A DNA stretch of 64,000 nucleotides from Streptomyces xinghaiensis S187 (lineage in GTDB: Bacteria; Actinomycetota; Actinomycetes; Streptomycetales; Streptomycetaceae): positions 6,788,501-6,852,500 of the forward strand of contig NZ_CP023202.1 in assembly GCF_000220705.2 (NCBI RefSeq), in the 5' to 3' direction. The notes beneath the pieces were generated by a model. The model saw nothing but the letters and a program-made list of their open reading frames with translations. It was not told where the DNA came from and did no database searches. This document shows, in pieces, positions 16,876 through 25,613 of the stretch. The position numbers and the translations under genes are program-made. Position 1 is the first letter of the stretch. The number at the start of each line of letters is the position of its first letter.

Positions 16876-17859
16876 TCAGGGGACCCGGAAGGTGGCGCGG
16901 TAGGCGCTCGGCGAGACGCCCAGCGCGGCCCGCAGATGCTGCCGCAGCGAGGCGCCCGTACCGAAGCCCGCCTCCGCCGCGATCCGGTCCACCGGCAGAT
17001 CCGTCTCCTCCAGCAGTTCCCGGGCCCGTTCCACCCGGCGCCTCGTCAGCCACTGCACCGGGGTCAGACCGGTCTCCTCCCGGAACCGGCGGCTGAACGT
17101 CCGCACGCTCATCGAGGAGCGCGCGGCCAGCTCATGGAGCGCGATCGGCCGGCCGAGGTGCTCCTCGGCCCAGGCCCGGGCCGGCGCCGTGGAGGAGAGC
17201 CGCGGTTCCAGGACGGGGCGCGGCACGTACTGGGCCTGGCCGCCCTCGCGGTGCGGCGGTACGACGGTGTGCCGGGCGAGCGAGGCCGCCACCGCCGCAC
17301 CGTGGTCGCGGCGGATCATGTGGAGGCACAGATCGATTCCCGCCGCCTCGCCCGCCGAGGTCAGGACCTCCCCGTCGTCGGTGTAGAGCACGCAGGGATC
17401 GAGGACGACATCCGGGAAGAGCTCCCGGAACCGCGCCGCGGACTTCCAGTGGGTCGTCGCCGGGCGGCCTGTGAGCAGTCCGGCGGCGGCGAGCACGAAG
17501 GCGCCGGTGCACACGGAGGCGATCCGCGTCCCGGGCCGGATCCGGGCCAGGGCCGCGGCGGTGGCGGGGGAGAGGTGTCCCGTGGCGTGGACCTCGTCGT
17601 CGCCCCGGGCGGCCGGGACGATCACGGTGCGGGCCTCGCCCAGCGCCTCGGGACCGCAGCCGACCCGGACAGGGAAGTCGGCGTCCGTGCGGATGTCGCC
17701 CGCTTCGGGCGCACAGGTCACCACCTCGTACAGCGGTTCCCCGTCCGCCGACCGGGCCCGCCCGAACAACTGGTGCACCACGCCGAGTTCCATGGGAATC
17801 AGCCCGTGCCGGACGAGGACGGCGACCGGATGACGGTCCGGGTACCGGAAGACGGCCAT
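16876..17859 (-). CDS. GlxA/FtrA-type transcriptional regulator (DJ-1/PfpI + AraC HTH), 327 aa
   Basis: Residues about 5-180 form a DJ-1/PfpI-like domain with a nucleophile-elbow Cys in IASVCTGAFVLAAAGLL. The last 100 residues are an AraC helix-turn-helix pair (SMSVRTFSRRFREETG and IAAEAGFGTGASLRQHLRA). Such regulators often control redox or catabolic genes. ATG at 17859 with AAGGA about 8 nt upstream; an upstream ATG at 17877 is less likely. Divergent from the quinone-reductase gene with 130 bp between them, so that gene is the probable target. Confidence 0.9.
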   Translation of the reverse strand: MAVFRYPDRHPVAVLVRHGLIPMELGVVHQLFGRARSADGEPLYEVVTCAPEAGDIRTDADFPVRVGCGPEALGEARTVIVPAARGDDEVHATGHLSPATAAALARIRPGTRIASVCTGAFVLAAAGLLTGRPATTHWKSAARFRELFPDVVLDPCVLYTDDGEVLTSAGEAAGIDLCLHMIRRDHGAAVAASLARHTVVPPHREGGQAQYVPRPVLEPRLSSTAPARAWAEEHLGRPIALHELAARSSMSVRTFSRRFREETGLTPVQWLTRRRVERARELLEETDLPVDRIAAEAGFGTGASLRQHLRAALGVSPSAYRATFRVP

Positions 17860-17989
17860 GGCGCGATCCTTGCACATACCGGCCGTCCGGCCACTCGTTC
17901 CGGCGGCGCCCGGCCCGAAGAATCTCCACCGGAGCCGGGGCGGAGTCGCCCCGGCCGAGAACCCGCAAGACCCGGAAAGGGACCGTCAC

Positions 17990-18832
17990 ATGCGCGTGCT
18001 GTGGATCCACGCCCACCCCGAACAGCGCTCCCTGAGCGCCGCCCTCCGCGACGAGGGCCTCCGCGCCCTGCGCGAGTCCGGCCACGAACACCGGCAGAGC
18101 GACCTCTACGCCATGGGCTGGGACCCGGTCGTCGACCGCCGCGACTTCCCGGACCACGAGCCGGAGCGCCGCCTGATCGTCTCCACCGCCTCCAAGGCGG
18201 GCCACCTCTCCGGGCGGCTTAGCGCCGACATCCGCGCCGAGCAGGAGAAGATCCGCTGGGCGGACACCTTGATCGTGCAGTTCCCGCTCTGGTGGTTCGG
18301 CCCGCCGGCCATTCTCAAGGGCTGGTTCGACCGGGTCTTCGTCAAGGGCTTCGCCTACGGCGTCAAGGACCCGGCGGACGGCGGCCGCACCCTGCGCTAC
18401 GGCGACGGCGGCCTCGCCGGCCGGCGCGCGATGGCCGTCGTCACCACCGGCGGTGCCGCGCCGGCCTTCGGCCCGCGCGGCATCAACGGCGACCTCGACA
18501 GCCTGCTCTTCCCGCTGCACCACGGCACATTCTGGTACACCGGCATGGAGGCCGTCCCGCCCTTCGCCGTGTACGACGCGGACCGCCTGGACCCCGCCGG
18601 GTACGCGGCCGCCGCCGCCGGGCTGCGCGAACGGCTGCGCACCCTGCCGGACACCGAGCCGATCCCGTTCCGCCGTGAGGCGGGCGGGGAGTACGACCGG
18701 GACTCCGTACTGCGCGGGGACGTCGCCCCCGGGCGCACCGGGACGGCGGCCCACCTCGCCGCGAGGCCCCCGGCCGGCCGGGACGGCGGCCGGGTGCCCT
18801 GCGGCGCCGGAACCGGTGCCGGGGACCGCTGA
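17990..18832 (+). CDS. NAD(P)H dehydrogenase (quinone)/flavodoxin-like oxidoreductase, 280 aa
   Basis: A modulator-of-drug-activity/NQO-type flavoprotein: VLWIHAHPEQRSLSAAL at the phosphate-binding start, IVQFPLWWFGPPAILKGWFDRVF as the FMN/FAD loop, and GLAGRRAMAVVTTGG later. These enzymes reduce quinones by two electrons and protect against electrophiles. The C-terminal 50 residues are a Gly/Arg/Pro-rich extension not needed for the fold. GGAAAGG precedes the ATG. The AraC/GlxA-type gene is divergent, which suggests an electrophile- or quinone-responsive pair. Confidence 0.87.
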   Translation: MRVLWIHAHPEQRSLSAALRDEGLRALRESGHEHRQSDLYAMGWDPVVDRRDFPDHEPERRLIVSTASKAGHLSGRLSADIRAEQEKIRWADTLIVQFPLWWFGPPAILKGWFDRVFVKGFAYGVKDPADGGRTLRYGDGGLAGRRAMAVVTTGGAAPAFGPRGINGDLDSLLFPLHHGTFWYTGMEAVPPFAVYDADRLDPAGYAAAAAGLRERLRTLPDTEPIPFRREAGGEYDRDSVLRGDVAPGRTGTAAHLAARPPAGRDGGRVPCGAGTGAGDR

Positions 18833-18892
18833 GCGGGACCGGTGAACGGGGCGGGGGAGAGGGGAGGGGAGCGGTGAACGGCGCGGGCGCCG

Positions 18893-19327
18893 TCAGCGGT
18901 TCGGCAGCCGGACCACCGTCAGGAAGAACTCGTCGATCTGCCGGATCGCCGAGATGAACGCGTCGAGGTCCACCGGCTTGGTGACGTACGCGTTGGCGTG
19001 CAGCTTGTAGCTGCGGAGGATGTCCTCCTCGGCAGCGGAGGTGGTCAGGACCACCACCGGGATGGTGGACAGCTCCGAGTCCGACTTGATCTGCTCCAGG
19101 ACCTGCCGCCCGTCGTACTTGGGGAGGTTGAGGTCCAGCAGGACCAGGTCGGGCCGGGGCGCCCCGGCGTGGGCTCCGCGCTGGTACAGGAAGTCCAGCG
19201 CCTCCTCACCGTCCTGGACCACGTGCAGGGTGTTGCCGATCTTGTCCTCGAAGGCCTCGCGGGTCATCAGGACATCGCCGGGGTCGTCCTCGACGAGCAG
19301 GACCTCGATCGGGCGCGGGGTGTTCAT
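18893..19327 (-). CDS. Single-domain response regulator (Rcp1/CheY-like), 144 aa
   Basis: One receiver domain with acidic pocket VEDD (residues 12-15), phosphoacceptor D65 in LVLLDLNLPKYDG, switch Thr in VVVLTTSA and Lys in YVTKPV. No output domain. The insert around residues 48-58 and the class of sequence resemble Rcp1-type regulators that pair with phytochrome-like or CHASE3 kinases. Its ATG overlaps the kinase TGA (ATGA), so the kinase upstream is almost certainly its phosphodonor. It may act as a phosphate relay or on protein targets. Confidence 0.92.
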   Translation of the reverse strand: MNTPRPIEVLLVEDDPGDVLMTREAFEDKIGNTLHVVQDGEEALDFLYQRGAHAGAPRPDLVLLDLNLPKYDGRQVLEQIKSDSELSTIPVVVLTTSAAEEDILRSYKLHANAYVTKPVDLDAFISAIRQIDEFFLTVVRLPNR

Positions 19328-20958
19328 GTGGTGGCTTCCTCATGGGCGGTGACGGAGTGCGGAACCGTCCGGCCGGGCAGCGTGAAGCAGATGCGGGTGC
19401 CCTCGGCCCGGTCGGTGTCCAGGGTGATCCGACCGCCATGATGCTCGACGATCTTCTTGCAGAGTGCCAGACCGATGCCGGTTCCGGTATAAGTCTCCCG
19501 GCCGTGCAGCCGCTGGAAGATGATGAAGACCTTCTCGCTGAACTCCGGCGGGATGCCGATCCCGTTGTCGGTCACACAGAACCGCCAGGTCCCGTCCTCC
19601 CCGGACTGCTCGGCGGTGATGGCCACCTCGGGGACGCGGTCGGGGGAGCGGAACTTCACGGCGTTGCCGACGAGGTTCTGCCAGAGCATCGCCAGGGTGG
19701 TCGGGTCGCCCGTCACCTCGGGCAGCGTCTCCGGGCGCTCGACGCGGGCGCCGGACTCCTCGATCGCGGTCGAGAGGTTGGCCAGGGCGCGGTCCAGCGT
19801 CTCGTCGAGCGGCACGGGCCTGCGGTCGTCGTTGACCCGGCCGACCCGGGAGAAGGTCAGCAGATCGTTGATGAGGATCTGCATCCGCTTCGCCCCGTCG
19901 ACGGCGAAGGCGATGTACTGCTTGCCGCGGTCGTCCAGTTCGTCGCCGTACCGTTTCTCCAGCAGCTGGCAGAAGGAGGCCACCTTCCGCAGCGGTTCCT
20001 GCAGGTCGTGCGAGGCCACATAGGCGAACTGCTCCAGCTCGGCGTTGGAGCGCCGCAGCTCGACGGCCTGGGCGTCGAGGTCGCCGGTCTGCTGGGTGAG
20101 CCGGGCCTCGCGGTTCCGGGTGGCCTCCAGCTCCTCCACGATCCGGTGCCGCATCGCCTCCACGGCCAGGGCGACGGCGCGCACGTCGGCGGGCCCGGCC
20201 GCGCTGATGCGGTGGTCGAACTCCCCGTCGGCGACCCGCTGGGACGACTCCCGCAGGGCCAGCAGCGGTCCGCCCACCGTGCGGCGCAGCAGCACCGTCA
20301 GGACGATGGCGGCCAGCACGAAGCTGATGATCATCAGCCCGTAGACCCAGTCCCGGGTGGTGCGGGTGGAGATGAGCTCGGCGCGGGCGTCGGCCTTGGC
20401 CTCGGCTATGTGCTCGTTCTGCTTGGTGAACAGCGTCCGCAGCCCGTCGAAGGACTCCCTGCTCTTCTCCAGCTCCGGGGTGTCGCCGGTCTCCTGCTCC
20501 CCGGAGCGGGTGCGCTCGACGAGCGGTACGGCATGGGTGGAGCGCCAGTCATCGGCCGCCTGTTCGATGGCGGAGAGGTCTTCGGACATCACCCGGTCCG
20601 GCCCGACGAGCGACCGCAGCCGTGCGACGGACCTCCGCTCCTGGTCCCGGCCGTCGGCGTAGGGCTCGAGGAACCGCTCGTCCCCGGTGAGGACGTATCC
20701 GCGGACCCCCGTCTCCTGGTTGAGCAGGGCGCTCTGGAGCTGGTACATCTCGGCGCGGGCCGGCTGGATGCGCTCGACCAGGTCGTTGGACTGCCGCACG
20801 GTGCTCGACAGCAGCTGCGCGCCGACGACGGCGCCGCCCAGGACGAACAGCAGCATGAGCGAGAGGATCAGCTGGAACCAGCCCTGCACGGTCAGCCTGC
20901 GGCCGGTCAGGACCGAGCCGTCCGGCCGGGGGGCCCGGGGGAGGGACGAGTGGGTCAC
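19324..20958 (-). CDS. CHASE3-domain sensor histidine kinase, 544 aa
   Basis: Order: membrane helix 27-50, extracytoplasmic CHASE3 domain about 55-195 (LLNQETGVRGYVLTGDERFL is diagnostic), membrane helix 205-225, HAMP, coiled coil, H-box FAYVASHDLQEPLRKV (H317), and HATPase with N (WQNLVGNAVKF), G1 (DNGIGIPP) and G2 (GTGIGLAL) boxes. This HPK group often resembles phytochrome kinases. The GTG start overlaps the TGA of the upstream REC-PP2C gene, with GGAGG 8 nt upstream. It should phosphorylate the response regulator downstream and perhaps the REC domain upstream. Confidence 0.93.
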   Translation of the reverse strand: MTHSSLPRAPRPDGSVLTGRRLTVQGWFQLILSLMLLFVLGGAVVGAQLLSSTVRQSNDLVERIQPARAEMYQLQSALLNQETGVRGYVLTGDERFLEPYADGRDQERRSVARLRSLVGPDRVMSEDLSAIEQAADDWRSTHAVPLVERTRSGEQETGDTPELEKSRESFDGLRTLFTKQNEHIAEAKADARAELISTRTTRDWVYGLMIISFVLAAIVLTVLLRRTVGGPLLALRESSQRVADGEFDHRISAAGPADVRAVALAVEAMRHRIVEELEATRNREARLTQQTGDLDAQAVELRRSNAELEQFAYVASHDLQEPLRKVASFCQLLEKRYGDELDDRGKQYIAFAVDGAKRMQILINDLLTFSRVGRVNDDRRPVPLDETLDRALANLSTAIEESGARVERPETLPEVTGDPTTLAMLWQNLVGNAVKFRSPDRVPEVAITAEQSGEDGTWRFCVTDNGIGIPPEFSEKVFIIFQRLHGRETYTGTGIGLALCKKIVEHHGGRITLDTDRAEGTRICFTLPGRTVPHSVTAHEEATT

Positions 20959-22238
20959 CGGGGCTTCCTCCATCCGACGCTGACGACCGCGACATCGTCG
21001 GCCAGGCCGCCGTAGTCGGCCGCGGCCAGCTCCGCCCCGTCCACCAGGGCGTCCACGAAGTCCTGCGGGCCGAGACCCGCGCAGGCCTCGCCCGCCGCGA
21101 GCTCGCAGAGCCCGTCCTCGCCGAGGCGTTCGCGGCCGGGACCGGTCCGTCCCTCGAACAGCCCGTCCGTGAACATGACCACCTCGGCCTCGTCGGGCAG
21201 CGGGAGTTCGGTCTCCGGCCAGCCGACCGTGCCCAGACCCAGGCCCAGCGCCGGCCCGCCCGGCGGCTCCACCAGCTCCACCTCGCCGTGGGTGCGGATC
21301 AGCAGGCCCGGGTGGCCGGCGCGGACCACGCGCAGGCTGCGCCGGTCGGGCGGGAGCGTGAGCGAGGTGAAGGTGACGAAGACGGGGGAGTCGGCCCGCT
21401 CCGCGACGGTGATCTTCTCCAGCAGCTCCGCCAGGTCGCTGCCCTCGGTGCCGCACAGCACGGCCGTCCGCCAGGCGACGCGAAGGCAGACGCCCAGGGC
21501 CGCCTCGGCGGCGCCGTGCCCCGAGACGTCACCGATCACGGCGCGCACCGTGCCGTCCGGCGTCTGCACCACGTCGTAGAAGTCGCCGCCGAGGAGGGCC
21601 TGGGCGCGGCCGGGTTCGTAGCGCGCGGCGACGGTGAGGTCGTCGGTGTGCAGCAGCGGCGTGGGCAGCAGGCCGCGCTCCAGGCGGGCGTTCTCCTGCG
21701 CCCGGAGCCGGCCGGCCTGCAGATCCGCCGCGGTCTGCTCGACCTGCTTGCGCTGGACGGCGTAGCGGATGGCGCGGCCGAAGAGTTCGGACTCCAGCGC
21801 ACCCTTGACCAGGTAGTCCTGTGCGCCCGCGGCCACGGCGGCGAGGCCGGCCTCGCCCTCGGCGCGGCCGGTCAGCACCACGACGGCCGTGCTCGGGGCG
21901 GCGTTGAGGATCCGGGTGACGGCGGTCACGCCGTCGGCGTCCGGGAGGTGCAGGTCGAGCAGGATGCAGCCGGGCATCAACCGCGCCCCGGCCAGCCACT
22001 CCTGGGCCTCGGCCAGGGACCGCACCCACGTCAGCTCGGTGCGGATGTCGCTGTCCGCGAGGAGCTCCTCGACGAGCAGGGCGTCGCCCGCGTCGTCCTC
22101 CACCAGGAGGAGGGACTCCGGGTCGCCGCGCCAGCGCGGCCGCGACATCCCGGCGGTGCCGAGCATGTCGGTCGTCACTCCGCCCGCGCCGTTGCCGGGC
22201 TCCGGACGAGGACTCGGCACATCCTTCGTACCGCTCAC
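20955..22238 (-). CDS. Receiver-domain PP2C/SpoIIE phosphatase (RsbU/RssB-like), 427 aa
   Basis: Residues about 43-160 are a receiver domain with acidic residues VEDD and phosphoacceptor D96 in CILLDLHLPDADG. A coiled-coil linker (RKQVEQTAADLQAGRLRAQE) leads to a PP2C/SpoIIE domain: LLGGDFYDVV, VIGDVSGHGAAEA, RAGHPGLLI, VVMFTDGLFEGR and GLADDVAVV. This layout suggests a phosphorylation-controlled phosphatase acting on an anti-sigma antagonist. GTG start at 22238 with GGAGGG upstream. First gene of a three-gene cassette linked by 4-nt overlaps. Confidence 0.92.
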   Translation of the reverse strand: MSGTKDVPSPRPEPGNGAGGVTTDMLGTAGMSRPRWRGDPESLLLVEDDAGDALLVEELLADSDIRTELTWVRSLAEAQEWLAGARLMPGCILLDLHLPDADGVTAVTRILNAAPSTAVVVLTGRAEGEAGLAAVAAGAQDYLVKGALESELFGRAIRYAVQRKQVEQTAADLQAGRLRAQENARLERGLLPTPLLHTDDLTVAARYEPGRAQALLGGDFYDVVQTPDGTVRAVIGDVSGHGAAEAALGVCLRVAWRTAVLCGTEGSDLAELLEKITVAERADSPVFVTFTSLTLPPDRRSLRVVRAGHPGLLIRTHGEVELVEPPGGPALGLGLGTVGWPETELPLPDEAEVVMFTDGLFEGRTGPGRERLGEDGLCELAAGEACAGLGPQDFVDALVDGAELAAADYGGLADDVAVVSVGWRKPR

Positions 22239-22594
22239 AACCCCCACCCTCCGCCCAGCCGGGCTGCCTCTATGTCTGCTGGACAATACTGTCCGGTCCA
22301 CCTTGCCACCAGGAAGGTGTCCTTTTTAATGCATCATGTGTGATTTTTTCCATATTCGGGTTTCGCCGGTCATGCACAGATGGTGACGTCGGCGGTGCGT
22401 GTCGACGGCGGGGCCGGGGCCGGTGGGGAGTCTCCGTGGTCGCGCCCTCTTCGCCGGATCTCCCCGCCATGTTCACGCCATAGTGATCTATCACGAGGAG
22501 ACTCCTGGGCACCCGAACGCAGGTTCGGGCGTGTCGGAAGTCTACGCGCGTCGCGCATCGGCGGCCGGCACGGACCCCGAGCAGAGGACCGGAT
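22239..22594. other. Divergent regulatory region with several dyads
   Basis: This 356-bp region must hold promoters for the phosphatase cassette (left) and the endonuclease gene (right). Visible elements: GGACAATACTGTCC (22281-22294, near-perfect palindrome 43 bp from the left start codon), CACCTT/AAGGTG arms (22299-22319), an unusually AT-rich patch (22322-22362), GTGAT-CT-ATCAC (22483-22494), and a 7-bp hairpin CCCGAAC/GTTCGGG near 22511-22528. No gene is evident. Confidence 0.5.
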
Positions 22595-23440
22595 ATGTCC
22601 CCCACCCGTGTCACCCGCTGGAAGCAGCTGGCGCTGCTGGCCGGCGGCCTCTCGATCGCCGTCGCCGCCCCCCACGCCACCGCGGCCGTCGCCCCCTCCG
22701 GCCCCGGCGCCGGGGCCGCCACCGCGCTCACGGCGGCCGGCGGCACCGCGTACGACGACTCGTACTACCAGGACGCGCTCGGCCGGACCGGCCCGGCGCT
22801 CAAGGACGCGCTGCACGGCATCGTCAGCGAGCAGACGAAGCTGTCCTACTCCCAGGTCTGGGACGCGCTGAAGGCCACCGACGAGGACCCGGCCGACCCG
22901 TCCCGGGTCGTCCTGCTCTACAGCGGACGCTCACAGAGCAAGTCCGAGAACGGCGGCGCCGCCGACGAGTGGAACCGCGAGCACGTCTGGGCCAAGTCGC
23001 ACGGGGACTTCGGCACCGCGACGGGCCCGGGCACCGACATCCACCACCTCCGTCCGACCGATGTCACCGTCAACAGCGCACGCGGCAACAAGGACTTCGA
23101 CGAGGGCGGCTCCGAGGTCGGCGAGGCCCCCGGCAACTACACCGACAGCGACTCCTGGGAGCCGCGCGACCGGGTCAAGGGCGACGTGGCCCGGATGATC
23201 TTCTACATGGCCGTGCGGTACGAGGGCGGTGACGGCTTCGCCGACCTCGAACTCAACGACAGGGTGGGCAACGGGTCGAACCCCCTGATGGGCCGGGTGT
23301 CCATGCTGCTGGAGTGGCACGAGCAGGACCCGCCGGACGCCTTCGAGAAGAACCGCAACGAGGTCATATACACGGACTTCCAGCACAACCGGAACCCGTT
23401 CATCGACCACCCGGAGTGGGCCGGGGAGATCTGGGGCTGA
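22595..23440 (+). CDS. Secreted endonuclease I family nuclease, 281 aa
   Basis: A signal peptide (Arg/Lys start, hydrophobic stretch, AxA near residues 28-31) precedes an endonuclease I domain. The catalytic core includes EWNREHVWAKSHG (His about 130), GTDIHHLRPTD and VNSARGNKDFD, the His-Me-finger pattern of periplasmic/secreted DNase I-like enzymes. It would degrade extracellular DNA, probably as a nutrient source. The ATG at 22595 lacks a strong ribosome site (AGAGGACCGGAT upstream). GTTCACGCCAT at 22471-22481 resembles one Pho-box unit, weakly. Confidence 0.9.
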   Translation: MSPTRVTRWKQLALLAGGLSIAVAAPHATAAVAPSGPGAGAATALTAAGGTAYDDSYYQDALGRTGPALKDALHGIVSEQTKLSYSQVWDALKATDEDPADPSRVVLLYSGRSQSKSENGGAADEWNREHVWAKSHGDFGTATGPGTDIHHLRPTDVTVNSARGNKDFDEGGSEVGEAPGNYTDSDSWEPRDRVKGDVARMIFYMAVRYEGGDGFADLELNDRVGNGSNPLMGRVSMLLEWHEQDPPDAFEKNRNEVIYTDFQHNRNPFIDHPEWAGEIWG

Positions 23441-23504
23441 ATCGTTCCGCCCCATGCCGCCGCGGACCGCCGGCCGGTGGAGGGCCGGTGATCCGCTCCG
23501 GGCC

Positions 23505-23528
23505 GGCCGGGCCCTCGCCGGCCCGGCC
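23505..23528. terminator. Hairpin between convergent genes
   Basis: GGCCGGGCC (23505-23513) pairs perfectly with GGCCCGGCC (23520-23528) over a 6-nt loop, 65 nt past the endonuclease stop. Confidence 0.45.
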
Positions 23529-23621
23529 GTGCCCGGCCCGGCCCCGGTCCGTCCGCCCCGCCCCGGACGAGCGCCGTGCGGCGGGGCGGACCGGGACGGG
23601 CCGGAGCCCGCCACCAGCCCC

Positions 23622-23680
23622 GCGCTCCGTCCGGCCCCGGCCCTCCGGCCGCGCTCCGTCCGGCCCCCGGCCCTCCGGCC
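23622..23680. repeat. Imperfect tandem duplication of a 29/30-bp unit
   Basis: The unit beginning GCGCTCCGTCCGGCCCC is at 23622-23650 and again, with one extra C, at 23651-23680. It lies in the intergenic space between convergent genes and probably arose by slippage. Confidence 0.7.
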
Positions 23681-23729
23681 GTTCTCCGGCCGGACACCGG
23701 CCGTCCGCCGGGGTGGCGCGCGCCGCGGC

Positions 23730-24272
23730 TCAGAACAGCACCGCGCGGCACTCCGCCCACGCGGCCTCGCTCAGCAGTGGGCGGAGCGAGGTGAGGAGCG
23801 CCCTCAATTCCACGCCCCGCTGCCGGCGGAACTCCGGGCTCACCCGGGCGATGTCCAGTTCATTGGCGGCCGTCAGCTCCGCGAAGTCCCGGAGCCGCTG
23901 CGGGCCGGGATGGAGGACGCGGCCGGAGAACCGGTCCCGGAAGAGCGGCGGATCGTCCAGGAGCGCCGGATACGACACCTTCCGGTCGCAGCTCGCGTAG
24001 AAGTACACCAGCGCCTCGGCCTCGGCGCCGATGGCCGCCGCGAGCTGCGGGCGGCGGGCGAGGGGCAGCAGCGCGGAGGGAAAACCGTCCGTCCCGTAGA
24101 GGGCGTGGCAGAGTCCGGCGAGCCGGAGCGCGGGCCGGGCGTCCCAGTCGCCGAGGAGCTCGCCGACGCGGCGGACGTGCTCCAGCAGGGATCCGCCGGG
24201 ATGCTCGATCTCCCCGGCGCCCAGCGCGCGGAGCAGGGTCATCGCATGGGTGGCACCGCTCAGGACGGGCAT
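23730..24272 (-). CDS. DUF6817 (HD-like) domain protein, 180 aa
   Basis: The layout EHPGGSLLEHVRRVGELLGDW, LRLAGLCHALYGTDGFPSALL, EALVYFYASCDR recalls HD-type metal-dependent hydrolase folds and the DUF6817 family (assignment from memory). Putative metal ligands are the His of SLLEH and the His of LCHALYGT. ATG at 24272 with AAGGGGAG upstream; a longer frame upstream has no ribosome site. Divergent from the LysR gene, whose operator-like repeats lie in the shared 190-bp gap, so it is a likely LysR target. Confidence 0.65.
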   Translation of the reverse strand: MPVLSGATHAMTLLRALGAGEIEHPGGSLLEHVRRVGELLGDWDARPALRLAGLCHALYGTDGFPSALLPLARRPQLAAAIGAEAEALVYFYASCDRKVSYPALLDDPPLFRDRFSGRVLHPGPQRLRDFAELTAANELDIARVSPEFRRQRGVELRALLTSLRPLLSEAAWAECRAVLF

Positions 24273-24407
24273 GCCGCTCCCCTTTCCCCGTTCGGAGGGC
24301 GGCGGGTCGGCACCCGTCCCCCGGCTGTCGCAGCATTCCGAGGAAGGTCTGCGCGGTGCGGGGCGGGTTGCCGCCCGGGGCCCGGAACCATCGTCGGGCG
24401 GGCCAAC

Positions 24408-24458
24408 GCCCAAGTCAATCCTAGGGTTTCCTTGGAGATGCCCAAGCTTTAGCTTGGG
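24408..24458. promoter_or_regulatory. CCCAAG/CTTGGG operator array at the LysR promoter
   Basis: A perfect dyad CCCAAGCT-TT-AGCTTGGG occupies 24441-24458, ending 4 nt before the LysR start codon. Further half-sites are GCCCAAG (24408-24414) and CCTTGG (24430-24435). The arrangement fits LysR autoregulation together with control of the divergent gene. Confidence 0.6.
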
Positions 24459-24462
24459 TACC

Positions 24463-25431
24463 ATGACGCTCGACGACCTCCGCACCTTCGTCGCGGTCTG
24501 CGAGGCGGGCAGCCTCAGCGCCGTGGCCCGCGAACAGCGCCGCACGCAGCCGGCGGTGAGCCAGCACATCAGACGGCTGGAGCGGGAGCTGGGGCTCGGC
24601 CTGCTGGAGCGCCGTCCGCGCGGCGTCACCCCCACCCACGCCGGACGCATCCTCCACGCGGCCGCCGCCGAGGGCATCGGGGGCATCGACCTGGCGCTGC
24701 GCCGGCTCCGCGAACTGCTGGACGGGGAAACGGGCTCGCTGCGGATCACCACCGGCGCGACCACCGTCCGGCACTTCATGGCCGAGGCCGTCGTGGCCTA
24801 CCGGGAGCGCTACCCGGGGGTCAGCCTGGAGTTCCAGACGGAGAACTCCAGCCGCGGCTGTTTCGCCGCCCTGGCGGCGGACGACGCCGATCTGGCGTGG
24901 ATCACCATCGGGCCCCCCGTGCGCGGTATCGAGCAGCGGCCGGTCGTCGAACTCCCCTGGGTGCTGGCCGTCCGGGACGACGACCCGCTGGCCGGGAAGA
25001 GTGCCGTCGGCCCGGGCGACCTGGCGGGCATCCAGCACATCCGGCTCCCCGAGAACTCCACCTCCGGCTCCCGGCTGGACAGCCAACTCCCCCGGCTCGG
25101 CGTGCCGTCGGCGTCCGCGACCAGCGTGGCCGACTGGGACACGGCCGTCCTCCTGGCCGAACTCGGACTCGGCCACGCGCTGGTGCCGGCGATGCCCGGC
25201 CCGCCGCCCCCGGGCCGCGTCCGCCTCGTCCCCGTCCCGGCGCTGCCCCCGCTGTCGGTCGGCTGGGCCGTGCGGCAGTGGGAGGCCCTGAGCCCGCTCG
25301 CGCGCGCCTTCGCCGATGCCGTGGACCGCAGCCTGGCGGAACGGTCCGGGCTGGCCCCGGGGGAGAGGGAGGACAGGGAGGGCGCGGGGCGGGCGGACTT
25401 CCCGGGCGCCGGTGCCGGCGCGCCGTCGTGA
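24463..25431 (+). CDS. LysR-family transcriptional regulator, 322 aa
   Basis: Canonical LysR: N-terminal winged helix MTLDDLRTFVAVCEAGSLSA with recognition helix RTQPAVSQHIRRLERELG, a linker helix (about residues 60-88), and a periplasmic-binding-like effector domain from about residue 90 to 295 (LRITTGATTVRHFMAEAV). The C-terminal 30 residues are a Gly/Glu/Arg-rich tail. No ribosome site is visible at the ATG; instead a perfect operator-like palindrome ends 4 nt upstream. The divergent DUF6817 gene is the most likely target besides itself. Effector unknown. Confidence 0.92.
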   Translation: MTLDDLRTFVAVCEAGSLSAVAREQRRTQPAVSQHIRRLERELGLGLLERRPRGVTPTHAGRILHAAAAEGIGGIDLALRRLRELLDGETGSLRITTGATTVRHFMAEAVVAYRERYPGVSLEFQTENSSRGCFAALAADDADLAWITIGPPVRGIEQRPVVELPWVLAVRDDDPLAGKSAVGPGDLAGIQHIRLPENSTSGSRLDSQLPRLGVPSASATSVADWDTAVLLAELGLGHALVPAMPGPPPPGRVRLVPVPALPPLSVGWAVRQWEALSPLARAFADAVDRSLAERSGLAPGEREDREGAGRADFPGAGAGAPS

Positions 25432-25507
25432 AACAGAGGCGTTACGCGCAGAGGGGTTCGGTGAGGGGACCGGCTGAGGTAACGTCCGTATAACAGCACC
25501 GCGTTGC

Positions 25508-25526
25508 GGCCCGCTTCGGGCGGGCC
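25508..25526 (+). terminator. Short GC hairpin after the LysR gene
   Basis: GGCCCGC (25508-25514) pairs with GCGGGCC (25520-25526) over TTCGG, 77 nt past the LysR stop. It precedes the DUF5133 gene and could instead lie in that gene's leader. Confidence 0.35.
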
Positions 25527-25613
25527 CCGTCGCGTGCGCACGGGGGAAGGGGCGCTCGGAGTGCCGATCGCCTTGCTCGTCCCTTGTCCCTGAAGGCGTG
25601 GAGGAGATGCCGG

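Noticed and set aside
22471..22494. Possible Pho box (GTTCACGCCAT) before the secreted endonuclease
   Set aside because: Only one of the two or more 11-nt direct-repeat units is recognisable.
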